Source of the DNA: Mucilaginibacter celer
GTDB lineage: Bacteria > Bacteroidota > Bacteroidia > Sphingobacteriales > Sphingobacteriaceae
Reading direction: 5' to 3'
Length of the DNA: 64,000 bases
NCBI RefSeq assembly: GCF_003576455.2
Contig: NZ_CP032869.1
Span: forward strand, 2,790,001 to 2,854,000
The notes beneath the pieces are model-generated. The model saw only the letters and a program-made list of their open reading frames with translations. It was not told the origin of the DNA and did no database searches. This document shows, in pieces, positions 36,260 through 45,040 of the stretch. The position numbers were made by a program, and so were the translations under genes. Position 1 is the first letter of the stretch, and each line of letters begins with the position of its first letter.

Positions 36260-37273
36260 CTATACCTCAACCATCGCTTTAATTACGCCGTTTGCCGGGT
36301 TTAGCCAGCTTTCAAAATTATCTTTCACCTCATCAAACTTTACGCGGTGGGTTATGTAAGTTTGGGGATCAACCAACCCTTTTTTCATCGAATTGATCAC
36401 GTGTTCAAAGTCCCCGCGGGTGGCATTGCGGCTGCTCATCAGTGTGCTTTCGCGTTTATGAAACTCGGGATGGCTTACAATCAGTTCGTCGCGCTGCAAA
36501 CCTACCAGCACGTACCTGCCGCCATGGGCCAGGTATAAAAACGCGCCGTTAATAGCTTTTTGATTACCGGTAGCATCTATGATTACCGTTGGCATGTCGC
36601 CATTGGTGATTTCCTTTAACCGTTCAATTACATCCTCATTTTTTACATTGATGGTGTAATCAACCTTTAAATTATCACTGCAAAAAGCAAGGCGTTGCGG
36701 GTTTACATCCGCTGCTATTACCTTTGCACCGGCAATGCGGGCAAACTCCATAATGCCAAGTCCTATCGGGCCTGCACCTATCACCAGTACAAATTCGCCG
36801 GGTTTTACATCAGCACGGCGTACACCGTGTGCGCCGATGGCAAGCGGCTCAACAAGCGCCAGTTCATCAAAGCTCAAACCCTCGCCATGAACCAGTAAAC
36901 GGGCCGGAACCTGCAGGTATTCGGCCATACCGCCATCGGTATGTACACCGCAAACCTGGATATTTACGCAGCAATTTGGTTTACCGGAGCGGCAGGCTAT
37001 GCAGTGCTCACAATTAAAGTATGGGATAAAAGTTACCGCTTCATTTATAGTGAATCCTTCGGCCATGCCAGGATCAGCCAGCTCTGCAGCCAGCTCGTGG
37101 CCTAATATGCGGGGGTAGCTAAAAAATGGTTGTGTGCCTTCAAAAGCATGCAAATCTGTGCCGCAAATACCAATGCGTTTTATTTTTAGTAAAGCTTTGC
37201 CCGGCTTTAGCGCAGGCATATCGGCTGTGCCGTAGTTTAACTCTCCGGGAGTTGTACAGGTTAGTATCTTCAT
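36260..37273 (-). CDS. Zinc-dependent dehydrogenase, L-galactonate 5-dehydrogenase-like
   Basis: This 337-residue MDR alcohol dehydrogenase has the catalytic Zn segment GICGTDLHAFEGTQPFFSYP and GHELAAEL, four structural Cys (CEHCIACRSGKPNCC) and NAD-binding VIGAGPIGLGIMEFA. A late stretch (HKRESTLMSSRNAT) strongly recalls E. coli LgoD (YjjN), which oxidises L-galactonate to D-tagaturonate. Tagaturonate reductase is encoded just upstream, which makes this substrate likely. Other sugar-acid or polyol substrates are possible. It is 75 bases before the BNR gene. Confidence 0.8.
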   Translation of the reverse strand: MKILTCTTPGELNYGTADMPALKPGKALLKIKRIGICGTDLHAFEGTQPFFSYPRILGHELAAELADPGMAEGFTINEAVTFIPYFNCEHCIACRSGKPNCCVNIQVCGVHTDGGMAEYLQVPARLLVHGEGLSFDELALVEPLAIGAHGVRRADVKPGEFVLVIGAGPIGLGIMEFARIAGAKVIAADVNPQRLAFCSDNLKVDYTINVKNEDVIERLKEITNGDMPTVIIDATGNQKAINGAFLYLAHGGRYVLVGLQRDELIVSHPEFHKRESTLMSSRNATRGDFEHVINSMKKGLVDPQTYITHRVKFDEVKDNFESWLNPANGVIKAMVEV

Positions 37274-37480
37274 CGGTTCAAATTTATAAGTAAACCCCTC
37301 TTTCGCAGAACAAAATTATCCGCCCTATGTGTTACCGCTTTTTTTAAATATCACCGCCGGGTACTTAATTACATAATTAAAATATGTTAACCTGTTTGCC
37401 CAATGGTTTCGGCATTACAAAAAGGCACCGATTTGCAAGCGGGGTAAACGTTCATTTTTTTTATTTACGATATCTAAATT

Positions 37481-38974
37481 TTAAAGGCCGCTTAACTGTG
37501 GCTTTCCTTGCTCAGTGATAGACTTGAACTTTTCACTCACTGCTTCGGTAAAGCCATTAAGCGTAGTTAAATCGGCATCCCACAGATCTTTGTTTTTGAG
37601 GATGGCATTTATTGCGGTAGTTTCATTAGCGCCTGCCCAGGTTTTGCCAAAATATGATGCGTGGTCGTCGGTTACGGTATAAGCCTCGCCGTTCAGGTTG
37701 CCGGTGTATTTACCACCGGCCGCTTCGGCAATCTGCATAAAACGTATAAACGCAGCAAAGCCAAGTGCCATGGCTTGCGGCACACTGTTATTGTTTTTAT
37801 AATAATTTAACAACAGCGGAATCACCCGCATTTTAATTTTGGTGGTATACTGTACAGAGATGCTGAGCCACTCATGCCTGATATTTGGGTTACGAAACCT
37901 ATCCAGTACTTTATCCGCAAAATCGGCGGCAACAGCTTCATCAATTTTGTATGGGATAGAAGGTACAATTTCGGTGAACACCAATTTTGTTATAAAACGT
38001 GTAAACTCCTCATAATCCAACGCCTCCTTAACCGTTTTAAAACCAGATAGATAAGCAACAGCGCAACTTAATGTATGCGTACCGTTAAGCAGGCGTAGTT
38101 TCAACTCCCTGAACAACTCAATATCGGGGGTAATTACAACGCCTTTATCAGCCTGTACAAAACTTAACACCTCAGCGATGCTGTCGTCGCCCTCAATGGC
38201 CCAAAGGCTATAAGTTTCAGACATAATGCTAAGATTATCGGTATAGCCTCTTTCTGTTTCCAAAACGTTGCTTAGGGCTTCATCAGGCCTGCCCGGTACA
38301 ATCCTGTCTACCAGCGAATTGCAAAAATTGTTGCCGCTTTCCAGCCAATCCATAAAGGCGGGCTCCAGTTTATTGAGGTGAGCCAGTTCAAGCACAATAG
38401 CCTCCAATTTTTTACCATTATCAATTATCAGTTCTGTAGGGATAATTACCAGGCCGGTATCCTCCCGCCCGTTAAACGCCAGGTAACGCTCATATAAAAT
38501 GGCCAGTAACTTAGCCGGGAACGATGCTGGCGGGTGTTTGCCCATATCTTCCTTTACCAGTTGGATGCCTACCTCGGTAGTGTTTGAAATGATTATCTGC
38601 AGGTTTTTGCTCCGGGCTATTGCCAGTATCTCTTCCCACTCGCTGTTGGCAGATAATACCCTGCTGATAGCCGAGCAGATTACCCGTTCGCTTACCTCCT
38701 CACCGTTTTCAATTCCTTTTGAATAGATGGTGTATAAGCCATCCTGCATATCAAAATCGGTGGTCGATCCTTTGTCTGTCGATTTTATTACCGCCACCCT
38801 TCCGTTAAAAATACCCTGGCGGTTGGCTTTATCAATAAAATAATCGGGTAAACCGCGCAGCAGTACGCCGGTGCCAAACTGTAACACTTTCTCGGGCAGA
38901 TCGAATACATCCGGCGGCGGTAGTTCTGTTGCCGGTACATTAATTTTTCTGAGGTTATATCGTGATAATATCAT
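37481..38974 (-). CDS. uxaB: Tagaturonate reductase
   Basis: This 497-residue protein of the mannitol dehydrogenase family has an N-terminal Rossmann segment (VLQFGTGVLLRGLPDYFID) and uronate-reductase motifs (TDFDMQDGLYTIYSKG, IISNTTEVGIQLV, FCNSLVDRIVPGRP, LLNGTHTLSCAVAYLSG with the catalytic-type Lys/His region). It reduces D-tagaturonate to D-altronate with NADH in hexuronate catabolism. Followed by an L-galactonate-dehydrogenase-like gene after 207 bases, it implies a galactonate/galacturonate route. UxaA and UxaC are not in the window. Confidence 0.9.
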   Translation of the reverse strand: MILSRYNLRKINVPATELPPPDVFDLPEKVLQFGTGVLLRGLPDYFIDKANRQGIFNGRVAVIKSTDKGSTTDFDMQDGLYTIYSKGIENGEEVSERVICSAISRVLSANSEWEEILAIARSKNLQIIISNTTEVGIQLVKEDMGKHPPASFPAKLLAILYERYLAFNGREDTGLVIIPTELIIDNGKKLEAIVLELAHLNKLEPAFMDWLESGNNFCNSLVDRIVPGRPDEALSNVLETERGYTDNLSIMSETYSLWAIEGDDSIAEVLSFVQADKGVVITPDIELFRELKLRLLNGTHTLSCAVAYLSGFKTVKEALDYEEFTRFITKLVFTEIVPSIPYKIDEAVAADFADKVLDRFRNPNIRHEWLSISVQYTTKIKMRVIPLLLNYYKNNNSVPQAMALGFAAFIRFMQIAEAAGGKYTGNLNGEAYTVTDDHASYFGKTWAGANETTAINAILKNKDLWDADLTTLNGFTEAVSEKFKSITEQGKPQLSGL

Positions 38975-39133
38975 ATTTGGACGATGTTTTTCTTCCTGTA
39001 AACAAGATTAAAGTCGACAGGCCGTAAAAAAAAACTTTTAAGCAACTAAAACCACGCAAACGTTCCCAAAAACGGTTATGTAAAATTAAAGGGTGTGAGG
39101 ATTTTGCGGGCAAGTCAAGATTTGAAACATATT

Positions 39134-39865
39134 TTACTCATCCAACAGATGCCGGAGATACAACGCCGGATTATCCAGGAATGATTTGGTTAGAACGTAA
39201 TGTTCGGTATTTTCATAATTAGTTTCGCTGATGCCACCCTCTTCAAACTGGTAAATAGCGGCCCCCGGATAGCAGATCAGCATTGGCGAATGCGTTGCTA
39301 TAATAAACTGTGCCCGCCCGCTGCGATCCAACTGGTGGATTACCGACATAAAAGCAAGAATCCTTGCCGGGGATAAAGCAGCCTCGGGCTCATCGAGGAT
39401 ATAAATACCCGCCTCAAACTGGTTTTGAAATAAAGCCAAAAAAGATTCGCCGTGCGATTGCTCATGGAGCGACCTACCCCCGTAGGCTTCATAAATGCGG
39501 CGGTTATCGATGGCCAGTTCGTCGATGTAGGAGGCGAAATTAAAGAAACTTTCGGCCCGCATAAAAAAGCCGTTGTTAACGCGCCGGGGCGTCCATCCCA
39601 ATTGAACCAGTCTGGCCAGTGGCGATTCGTAACCTTCAAACAGGTGCCCGGTATTCAGGTTATGATTGCGGTTGCCGCCCCGCAAACTAAAGCCGCATTG
39701 CTCAGCTATGCCTTCCAGCAGCGTTGATTTGCCCGAACCATTTTCGCCTACAAAAAATGTAACATTGCTTCTTAGCCTCAGTTGTAAACCATTTTTAAGG
39801 CTGGAGATATTTTGCAGGTAACTACCGGATAAGGCCGGCAAGGAGATATGAGATAAAAACGGCAT
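39134..39865 (-). CDS. AAA/ABC-like P-loop ATPase
   Basis: I use the ATG at 39865; a TTG two codons earlier is also open. The 243-residue protein is a compact AAA_23/ABC-type ATPase: Walker A FFVGENGSGKSTLLEG, a signature-like segment (SLHEQSHGESFLALF), Walker B IYILDEPEAALSP and a switch His (IATHSPML). It has no transmembrane part or nuclease domain. It resembles stand-alone ATPases sometimes linked to toxin or DNA-repair systems, but no partner is visible here. It is transcribed divergently from the DUF4241 gene. Confidence 0.8.
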   Translation of the reverse strand: MPFLSHISLPALSGSYLQNISSLKNGLQLRLRSNVTFFVGENGSGKSTLLEGIAEQCGFSLRGGNRNHNLNTGHLFEGYESPLARLVQLGWTPRRVNNGFFMRAESFFNFASYIDELAIDNRRIYEAYGGRSLHEQSHGESFLALFQNQFEAGIYILDEPEAALSPARILAFMSVIHQLDRSGRAQFIIATHSPMLICYPGAAIYQFEEGGISETNYENTEHYVLTKSFLDNPALYLRHLLDE

Positions 39866-39978
39866 AGGCAAAGGTTTTGAACAAACTTACAATTTTAAGC
39901 CGGTTTGGGCGCTATTTGTTAACAAGGCGGGCTACCTTAATTTAAAGCAATTAACTACATTTAGCGCAAAGCAACGTT

Positions 39979-40683
39979 ATGGGATTTTTAAGCAATCTGT
40001 TCAAAAAAGAAAAAGAAGTTTATTCGCCGGTTGATTATAACCGGGTGTTTGATAATACGGTTATTGACGGCATCCCGGTTGAAAGATTGGATATTGGCTT
40101 GTTGAATGTACCGACCGGGCAAATTATAGTTTGCGACCCTTTAGTTTTTTCTGATGCTCAGCCTTTTACTAAAACAGTCGCTCCCGGCAAATACCCGGTA
40201 ACAATTTACATAGCTAAAACACCCGATGCCGGTGATCGCTACGCCGTAGCCTGTTTAGAAATAAAACCCGGGCGAGCCGAAAAGTGGGTGCTTGCTTTAA
40301 CCAAAGGCCAGGATACGTCACAACTAAAAAACGAAGGTGACTATTTTGGTTTTCCTGTAGATGCAGGTTTAGGCGGCTTTTTAGATAGCCAAACTGCCGC
40401 CGTGTATGATAAGTTTCTTGATGATTTTCAGAAAAACAATCCCAACAGTAATATTTACGATGATTTTTTTGCTGCCGAATTTAAGAAAAACGCTGCCGAC
40501 CAAGATGATCCAAACGATATTGGCGATTGGGTAAATTTTACCTTCCCCGGTACCGATTTAAATATAACCATGTTTCATTCGGGTTATGGTGATGGCATGT
40601 ATCCGGCTTATTGGGGAACGACGAACGATGAAGAGATAGTTTCGCTGGTGATTGATTTTATGGTGTTGTTTGGGGAGTGGTAG
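39979..40683 (+). CDS. DUF4241 domain protein
   Basis: This 234-residue protein has a short basic leader (LSNLFKKEKEV). A DUF4241 domain follows with LLNVPTGQIIVCDPLV, YPVTIYIAKTPDAGDRYAVACLEI, the FPVDAGLGGFLD segment and C-terminal YGDGMYPAYWGTTND. The molecular role of the family is unknown; members often appear among immunity-type proteins of polymorphic toxin loci. No toxin is adjacent. Probably monocistronic. Confidence 0.78.
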   Translation: MGFLSNLFKKEKEVYSPVDYNRVFDNTVIDGIPVERLDIGLLNVPTGQIIVCDPLVFSDAQPFTKTVAPGKYPVTIYIAKTPDAGDRYAVACLEIKPGRAEKWVLALTKGQDTSQLKNEGDYFGFPVDAGLGGFLDSQTAAVYDKFLDDFQKNNPNSNIYDDFFAAEFKKNAADQDDPNDIGDWVNFTFPGTDLNITMFHSGYGDGMYPAYWGTTNDEEIVSLVIDFMVLFGEW

Positions 40684-40740
40684 TACAATAATTATAATTC
40701 ATTTATCGTCGTTATATCGATTAATTCTTATCTTTAAATT

Positions 40741-40977
40741 ATGACTACGATGACATTACAGGTTCCAGAAGAACTTGAAAACGATCATGACGAAACTGTA
40801 CGTTTAATTGCGGCCAAACTATATGAATCGGGTAAGTTAACCCTCGGACAGGCCGCGGAAATGTGTGGGATGAAGAAATGGGATTTCGCTGAGATCCTGA
40901 TTAATTATGGTGTGCATTATTTTGACTCAAGCGCAACAGCAGATCTAAATGACTTTAACCAATCCTCCGGAAAATAA
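40741..40977 (+). CDS. UPF0175 family antitoxin-like protein
   Basis: This 78-residue protein has the UPF0175 pattern: a short N-terminal strand (LQVPEELENDHDE), VRLIAAKLYESGKLTLGQAAEMCGM as a helix-turn-helix, and DFAEILINYGVHYF. UPF0175 proteins are usually paired as antitoxins with PIN-like DUF3368 toxins. That toxin frame follows here, overlapping by 29 bases, and is broken. The antitoxin itself looks intact. Confidence 0.82.
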   Translation: MTTMTLQVPEELENDHDETVRLIAAKLYESGKLTLGQAAEMCGMKKWDFAEILINYGVHYFDSSATADLNDFNQSSGK

Positions 40978-41422
40978 AATTGTTATTACCGATACCAGCT
41001 GCTTTATTCTACTTAAGAAAATCAACGCTCTTGATATATTGCATCTTTCGTTCACCCATGTGTTAACCACTCCGGAAATTGCGGAAGAATATGGATATCC
41101 ATTGCCCGTTTGGATTATTATTCAACCAGCAAATTAGTTATTACAAAAAGAATACAGTCAATATGTGGATCGAGGTGAGGCAAGCGCTATAGCCTTAGCA
41201 TCCTAAATTCCCTGCGATTTTATTATTGTTGATGACTTAGCCGCGCGAAAACTTGCGAAAAAACTGGGATTATCCATAAAGGGCACTGTAGGAGTTTTAT
41301 TAAATGCAAAGCAGAACGGTATTATTCCTCTGCTACGTCCATATATTGAACTTATTCAGCAAACTAATTTCAGATTATCACAGCAACTGGCTGAGCAATT
41401 TATTAAGGACGCGGGCGAATAA
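40949..41422 (+). pseudogene. DUF3368/PIN-like toxin with two in-frame stops
   Basis: One reading frame runs the whole length with DUF3368 features: TDTSCFILLKKINALDILH (first acidic site), TPEIAEEYG, DRGEASAIALAS, FIIVDDLAARKLAKKLGL and KGTVGVLLNAKQNGI. It is interrupted by TAG at 41135-41137 and TAA at 41204-41206. There is no frameshift. Each stop is one C-to-T change from a Gln codon (CAG, CAA), at positions where Gln would fit. The acidic PIN residues persist. It is either a young pseudogene or a gene depending on readthrough. Confidence 0.85.
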
Positions 41423-41443
41423 GGAAATGGATAATTAAAACAT

Positions 41444-41472
41444 AAAAAGCCAATCTTCCGATTAGCTTTTTA
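41444..41472 (+). terminator. Bidirectional terminator
   Basis: AAAAAGC-CAATC pairs with GATT-AGCTTTTT with one mismatch around a TTCC loop. A and T tracts flank it on both sides, fitting termination of the toxin frame and of the convergent SRPBCC operon. Confidence 0.75.
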
Positions 41473-41498
41473 ATTCAAATATTTATTAAGATTTACGT

Positions 41499-41912
41499 TT
41501 AATTCGCTTCCGTATAGCTCTTAAAACTATTCAATATCGCCTGCCAGCCATTCTTCTGCATCTCAAGCGAGTTTTGATTTTCCGGATCAAAAGTAACTGC
41601 AACATCAGTTTGATCGCCGTTTTCTTTAAACTCAACGCTGGCCTGGCGACCGTTTGGCATGGTGTAGGTAAACTTTTCGCCCTCAACAATTTCATCGTAG
41701 GTAGCCTCGAAATCAAAACCGAAACTGCCGTCTTTAGCTTCCATGCGTGCAGCGTATTTTCCGCCCACGCGCATATCGTTTGATGCTGAGGGGCACTGCC
41801 ATGACGGATCGGCAAAATTCCATTTGGTAATATGTTCTGGCTGGGTGTAATAATCCCATACCTTTTTAACACCGGCGTTTACCGTAGCGTTAACCGTGAT
41901 TTTGTCGCTCAT
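41499..41912 (-). CDS. SRPBCC (AHSA1-like) protein
   Basis: This 137-residue protein has the AHSA1/START-like pattern: KITVNATVNAGVKKVWDYYTQPEHITKWNFADPSW at the N-terminus (described only in part here), GGKYAARMEAKDG, VEFKENGDQTDVAVTFD and a C-terminal amphipathic helix (MQKNGWQAILNSFK). Such proteins bind hydrophobic ligands. It is the last gene of an ArsR-SRPBCC-SRPBCC operon, 2 bases after its upstream neighbour. Confidence 0.85.
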   Translation of the reverse strand: MSDKITVNATVNAGVKKVWDYYTQPEHITKWNFADPSWQCPSASNDMRVGGKYAARMEAKDGSFGFDFEATYDEIVEGEKFTYTMPNGRQASVEFKENGDQTDVAVTFDPENQNSLEMQKNGWQAILNSFKSYTEAN

Positions 41913-41914
41913 TT

Positions 41915-42418
41915 TTATTTATTTAAGGTTAGTAAAAGTTCGTCGAGTTTTTCGAGTGTGGCCATCATGCCCTGTTCCATACCCATCTGGATAACCGTTT
42001 CCAAATCGGATAACGATTTATAGGTTACAATAGTTTCAACCAACGCGTTTTCATCCTTATCGGTAAAGTTAACCAGCCATTCGGCACGGGGCAAATCCTG
42101 GTTTATTTCACCCTCGGCATTGCTGAAAGCATCCAGCGTGGTGTAATAATCAATCGGCTCGATTTTTATATATTCGGTATAGCCCCAATACTCAGTACCG
42201 CTTGGGTCAACCATGGCGTAATGCCAGTGACCGCCTTCACTAAAATCCATCGATTTTGTTTTGGTGGTAAAGGGTTTAGGCGCAAACCACTGGTCAAGCA
42301 ATTCGCTTTGGGTATAGCAATCCCAAACCAGTTGCCTGCCAGCCAAAAACTCGCGCCTGATGGTTAGTGTGTTTTTTTGTTTATCGGCAATAAAATCAAA
42401 CTGCAAATTGTGTTTCAT
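41915..42418 (-). CDS. SRPBCC (AHSA1-like) protein
   Basis: This 167-residue paralogue has LTIRREFLAGRQLVWDCYTQ, LLDQWFAPKPF, GGHWHYAMVDPSG and a C-terminal helix (MEQGMMATLEKLDELL). It sits between the ArsR gene (3 bases upstream) and the second SRPBCC gene (2 bases downstream). Pairs of these with an ArsR regulator are common in Bacteroidota. The ligand is unknown. Confidence 0.85.
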   Translation of the reverse strand: MKHNLQFDFIADKQKNTLTIRREFLAGRQLVWDCYTQSELLDQWFAPKPFTTKTKSMDFSEGGHWHYAMVDPSGTEYWGYTEYIKIEPIDYYTTLDAFSNAEGEINQDLPRAEWLVNFTDKDENALVETIVTYKSLSDLETVIQMGMEQGMMATLEKLDELLLTLNK

Positions 42419-42421
42419 TAT

Positions 42422-42739
42422 CTATTTTTGTTTTTTTAAGGTTGATAAAAGATCATCGAGCTGCGAAAAACGCGTTTCCCAAATTTTGCGGAATTGTTCC
42501 AGCCATTTATCTATCTCTTTCATTTTGTCAATCTCCAACTGGTAATAAATCTCCCGTCCCTGGTGCTCCTGTTTCAGCAACTGGCACTCGGTTAACACCT
42601 TCAGGTGCTTTGAAATGGCCTGCCTGGTGGTATCAAAATGTTCGGCAATGGCATTCGGCGTCATGGCCTGTATGGCTATGAGGGCTATGATGGCTCTGCG
42701 GGTCGGGTCGGCAATGGCCTGGAAAATATCTCTTCTCAC
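42422..42739 (-). CDS. ArsR/SmtB family transcriptional regulator
   Basis: This 105-residue winged-helix protein starts at GTG (42739), giving the usual [20 protein letters not shown] opening. The recognition helix lies in [15 protein letters not shown], and the wing in [14 protein letters not shown]. No metal-binding Cys cluster is seen, so sensing is probably not of metals. It heads the operon with two SRPBCC genes and is likely to control it. Confidence 0.87.
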   Translation of the reverse strand: MRRDIFQAIADPTRRAIIALIAIQAMTPNAIAEHFDTTRQAISKHLKVLTECQLLKQEHQGREIYYQLEIDKMKEIDKWLEQFRKIWETRFSQLDDLLSTLKKQK

Positions 42740-42788
42740 TTATACTTTATTTACACGCCTAAATCATATCAGGCTTTTAAAAACTGAA

Positions 42789-43169
42789 TTACTTCCTGAT
42801 CATCGGAAGGTATTTTTCCCTGTTATCAATAATTACCCAAACAACAACTGCCGCCATTATCAGCGAAATAGGTAAAGCCGATGGCGAAGTACTGATATTG
42901 GCCAACAAAATGCCTGTTAAGATAGGCACCAGTATCACTGCACCCAATGCCCTTGTTACCGGAATAATCAGCAATAAACCACCAACTACCTCCGCAGCGC
43001 CAACCAAAGGCATCAACCAGCCTATGGTCATGTAAGCCTGAAATACTTTCATCATTTCGGCAGGCATATCCTTTGGCACGGGCATGTAGTTAAAAAATTT
43101 ATTTAAACCGGCGTTGATAAACATCAGGCCCGTTAGCAGGCATAAAACAAACAGTATTATTTTTTTCAT
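42789..43169 (-). CDS. DoxX-like membrane protein
   Basis: The ATG at 43169 (MKKIILFVLCLLTGLMFINAG) gives a normal first helix; a frame 17 codons longer starts at 43220. The about 126-residue protein has four membrane helices and family segments (GLNKFFNYMPVPKDMP, PLVGAAEVVGGLLLIIPVTRALGA). DoxX-like proteins are putative quinone-linked membrane subunits. It lies 49 bases upstream of the ArsR gene on the same strand and may share its promoter. Confidence 0.8.
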   Translation of the reverse strand: MKKIILFVLCLLTGLMFINAGLNKFFNYMPVPKDMPAEMMKVFQAYMTIGWLMPLVGAAEVVGGLLLIIPVTRALGAVILVPILTGILLANISTSPSALPISLIMAAVVVWVIIDNREKYLPMIRK

Positions 43170-43284
43170 GATTAAAGGTTTTTTAAATAAGAAACTAACT
43201 GGTTGCAAATATATGCGCAACTGTTCGGTTTCGCAACTGTTTTGTACAAAAAATTTTAAAAAAATAATATTTACAAGGCAGGGC

Positions 43285-44268
43285 TTATTTTTGAGCGATA
43301 AGATGGTCTATATTCCGGAGCGCAGCGGTGAAACGCTCTTCCCACGAACCTTTTAATTCAATAAAAGGGATATTATTATCAAATAAAACCCGCCGGTGGC
43401 TTGCATCCAAGGCATTCCGCCTTTCCAAATCCAGCCGGGTTCCATCCTGAACGTGGGGCACATCGTTTACAAGATATAAATACAGATGAGATTTGTCGAC
43501 AGACGAAATTTCATCCGTTAGTTCTAACTCCTTGTCAAAAACAAACCTCGAATATGACATTGTAATATGAAGATCTGTATCCATAATGATTAGCGGATTA
43601 TCCCCGGCCATGGTAGCTTTAACACGTTTTGAATGCTCGTGCGATACCCTTAGCAAATCATTATAAGTAAAACTGTTTGAGTCGGCTATTAAATCCCTAC
43701 CTGCCTCAGGCACTAAACTGCTATTATAATGTTCAGCAAGCTGTTCGGATAAAGTACTTTTCCCTACAGATTCGGTGCCGAGTATCGCTATCTTAATCGC
43801 GTAAAAAGGCTTCACTGCAGCGGGCAGAAAATTCCAGTTTGAAAACAGATCACTTCTGATTGCCGAGGCTGATATGGAAAACCGTGAGCGATCAGGATCA
43901 AACGGGATATGTTTTATATTCATAAAGCCGGCAACGAAAGCACCATAGGGCTCGGACGTGATAACCACGGTGTAACCGGGAAGAAGAGTTTTAAATTGCC
44001 GGGCCCAAACTGCAGAAACCTTGCGCGAGGATTGAGAGGTATTTGGCAACTCGGATTCAAGATAATTAAAAATCCTGATCTCAAGTTGATGAATACCAGC
44101 AAAACTCTCCCCTATCCATCGCTGTCTTACGTCACCGGGTAAAACTTCCTTATCGCTGCAACAAATTAAAACGGTTACAAAATCACATTTACTTAAGGCA
44201 AAACGAATAAGCGCTTCATGCCCTTTATGAAAAGGCAAAAATTTCCCGAATACAAATCCATTAGTCAT
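43285..44268 (-). CDS. nadR: NadR-like NMN adenylyltransferase/ribosylnicotinamide kinase
   Basis: This 327-residue bifunctional enzyme has an N-terminal nucleotidyltransferase with FGKFLPFHKGHEAL (residues 7-20, the GxFxPxHxGH motif) and the late FSISASAIRSD segment. A C-terminal kinase begins with Walker A ILGTESVGKSTL (about 165) and has IIMDTDLHIT. There is no DNA-binding domain, unlike enterobacterial NadR. It turns nicotinamide riboside into NMN and then NAD. It overlaps the PnuC gene by 8 bases. Confidence 0.9.
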   Translation of the reverse strand: MTNGFVFGKFLPFHKGHEALIRFALSKCDFVTVLICCSDKEVLPGDVRQRWIGESFAGIHQLEIRIFNYLESELPNTSQSSRKVSAVWARQFKTLLPGYTVVITSEPYGAFVAGFMNIKHIPFDPDRSRFSISASAIRSDLFSNWNFLPAAVKPFYAIKIAILGTESVGKSTLSEQLAEHYNSSLVPEAGRDLIADSNSFTYNDLLRVSHEHSKRVKATMAGDNPLIIMDTDLHITMSYSRFVFDKELELTDEISSVDKSHLYLYLVNDVPHVQDGTRLDLERRNALDASHRRVLFDNNIPFIELKGSWEERFTAALRNIDHLIAQK

Positions 44269-44890
44269 TTTTTAATTCTTTTCTCCAGTGATAAAGTCCG
44301 TATGAGGCCAGTAACAGGAAGATAAAATATTCGATACTAAAAAAATAAATCTGCTTTTTAAAATAAAGACCAACGCAAACAACATCAACCGCAATCCATA
44401 AATACCATGTTTCTATTTTTTTGCGGGATAGTAATACGGTAGCAAAAATACTGGCAACCATCACCGCCGAGTCGATAAATGGAAAAGCTGCAGGAACGCT
44501 GAAATAACGCGGTAACAGGTGGTGTATATTTTTTATTAAAACACCCACACCTACCGAACCCATTGCCATTAAAAGCAGTAATATAAGCATTGCTTTTAAA
44601 TCAAGGCCGCTTATGCTGAGATCCGTTTTACCGGAATTCCAATTATACCAGCCATAAATGGTTATCACAAAAAAGTATACCTGCAAAAACATATCGGCAT
44701 ATAACCGCACCTGGAAAAACAATATAAAAAAGAAGAGTTCATTGAGTATGCCGGTTGGCCAGGTGAGCACATTTACAGCCGAGGCATAGTATACGGAAAT
44801 TAAACCGAATACGGTGCCCAACAATTCAATGTAACTTACATGATAGTTTAAAATGGTAAAGGCCGTATTTTGTATATCGAAAAAGCTCAT
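44261..44890 (-). CDS. pnuC: Nicotinamide riboside transporter PnuC
   Basis: This 209-residue protein has seven predicted membrane helices. PnuC signatures include the N-terminal YIELLGTVFGLISVYYASA, the YGWYNWNSG motif and WYLWIAVDVVCVGLYFKK. It imports nicotinamide riboside by facilitated diffusion, trapped by the kinase encoded by the overlapping downstream gene. No TPP or other known riboswitch was recognised in the 150-base upstream region. Confidence 0.9.
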   Translation of the reverse strand: MSFFDIQNTAFTILNYHVSYIELLGTVFGLISVYYASAVNVLTWPTGILNELFFFILFFQVRLYADMFLQVYFFVITIYGWYNWNSGKTDLSISGLDLKAMLILLLLMAMGSVGVGVLIKNIHHLLPRYFSVPAAFPFIDSAVMVASIFATVLLSRKKIETWYLWIAVDVVCVGLYFKKQIYFFSIEYFIFLLLASYGLYHWRKELKND

Positions 44891-45040
44891 GTTGCAGCAA
44901 TATTACTTATAGTAATTAAATTAAAGCAGATAAATATGCCGCGAAATATCATTTGAAATAGATTCAATCTTTACTTAACTCTGAAAAACAAAGTACTTTA
45001 AAATAACTTAATTTAAACACTAACTCAATCACATACAATT

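Noticed and set aside
44891..45040. Possible riboswitch in front of pnuC
   Set aside because: PnuC genes can carry TPP or NAD-type riboswitches, but I could not find the conserved elements; only a 5-bp ATTAC/GTAAT palindrome is present.
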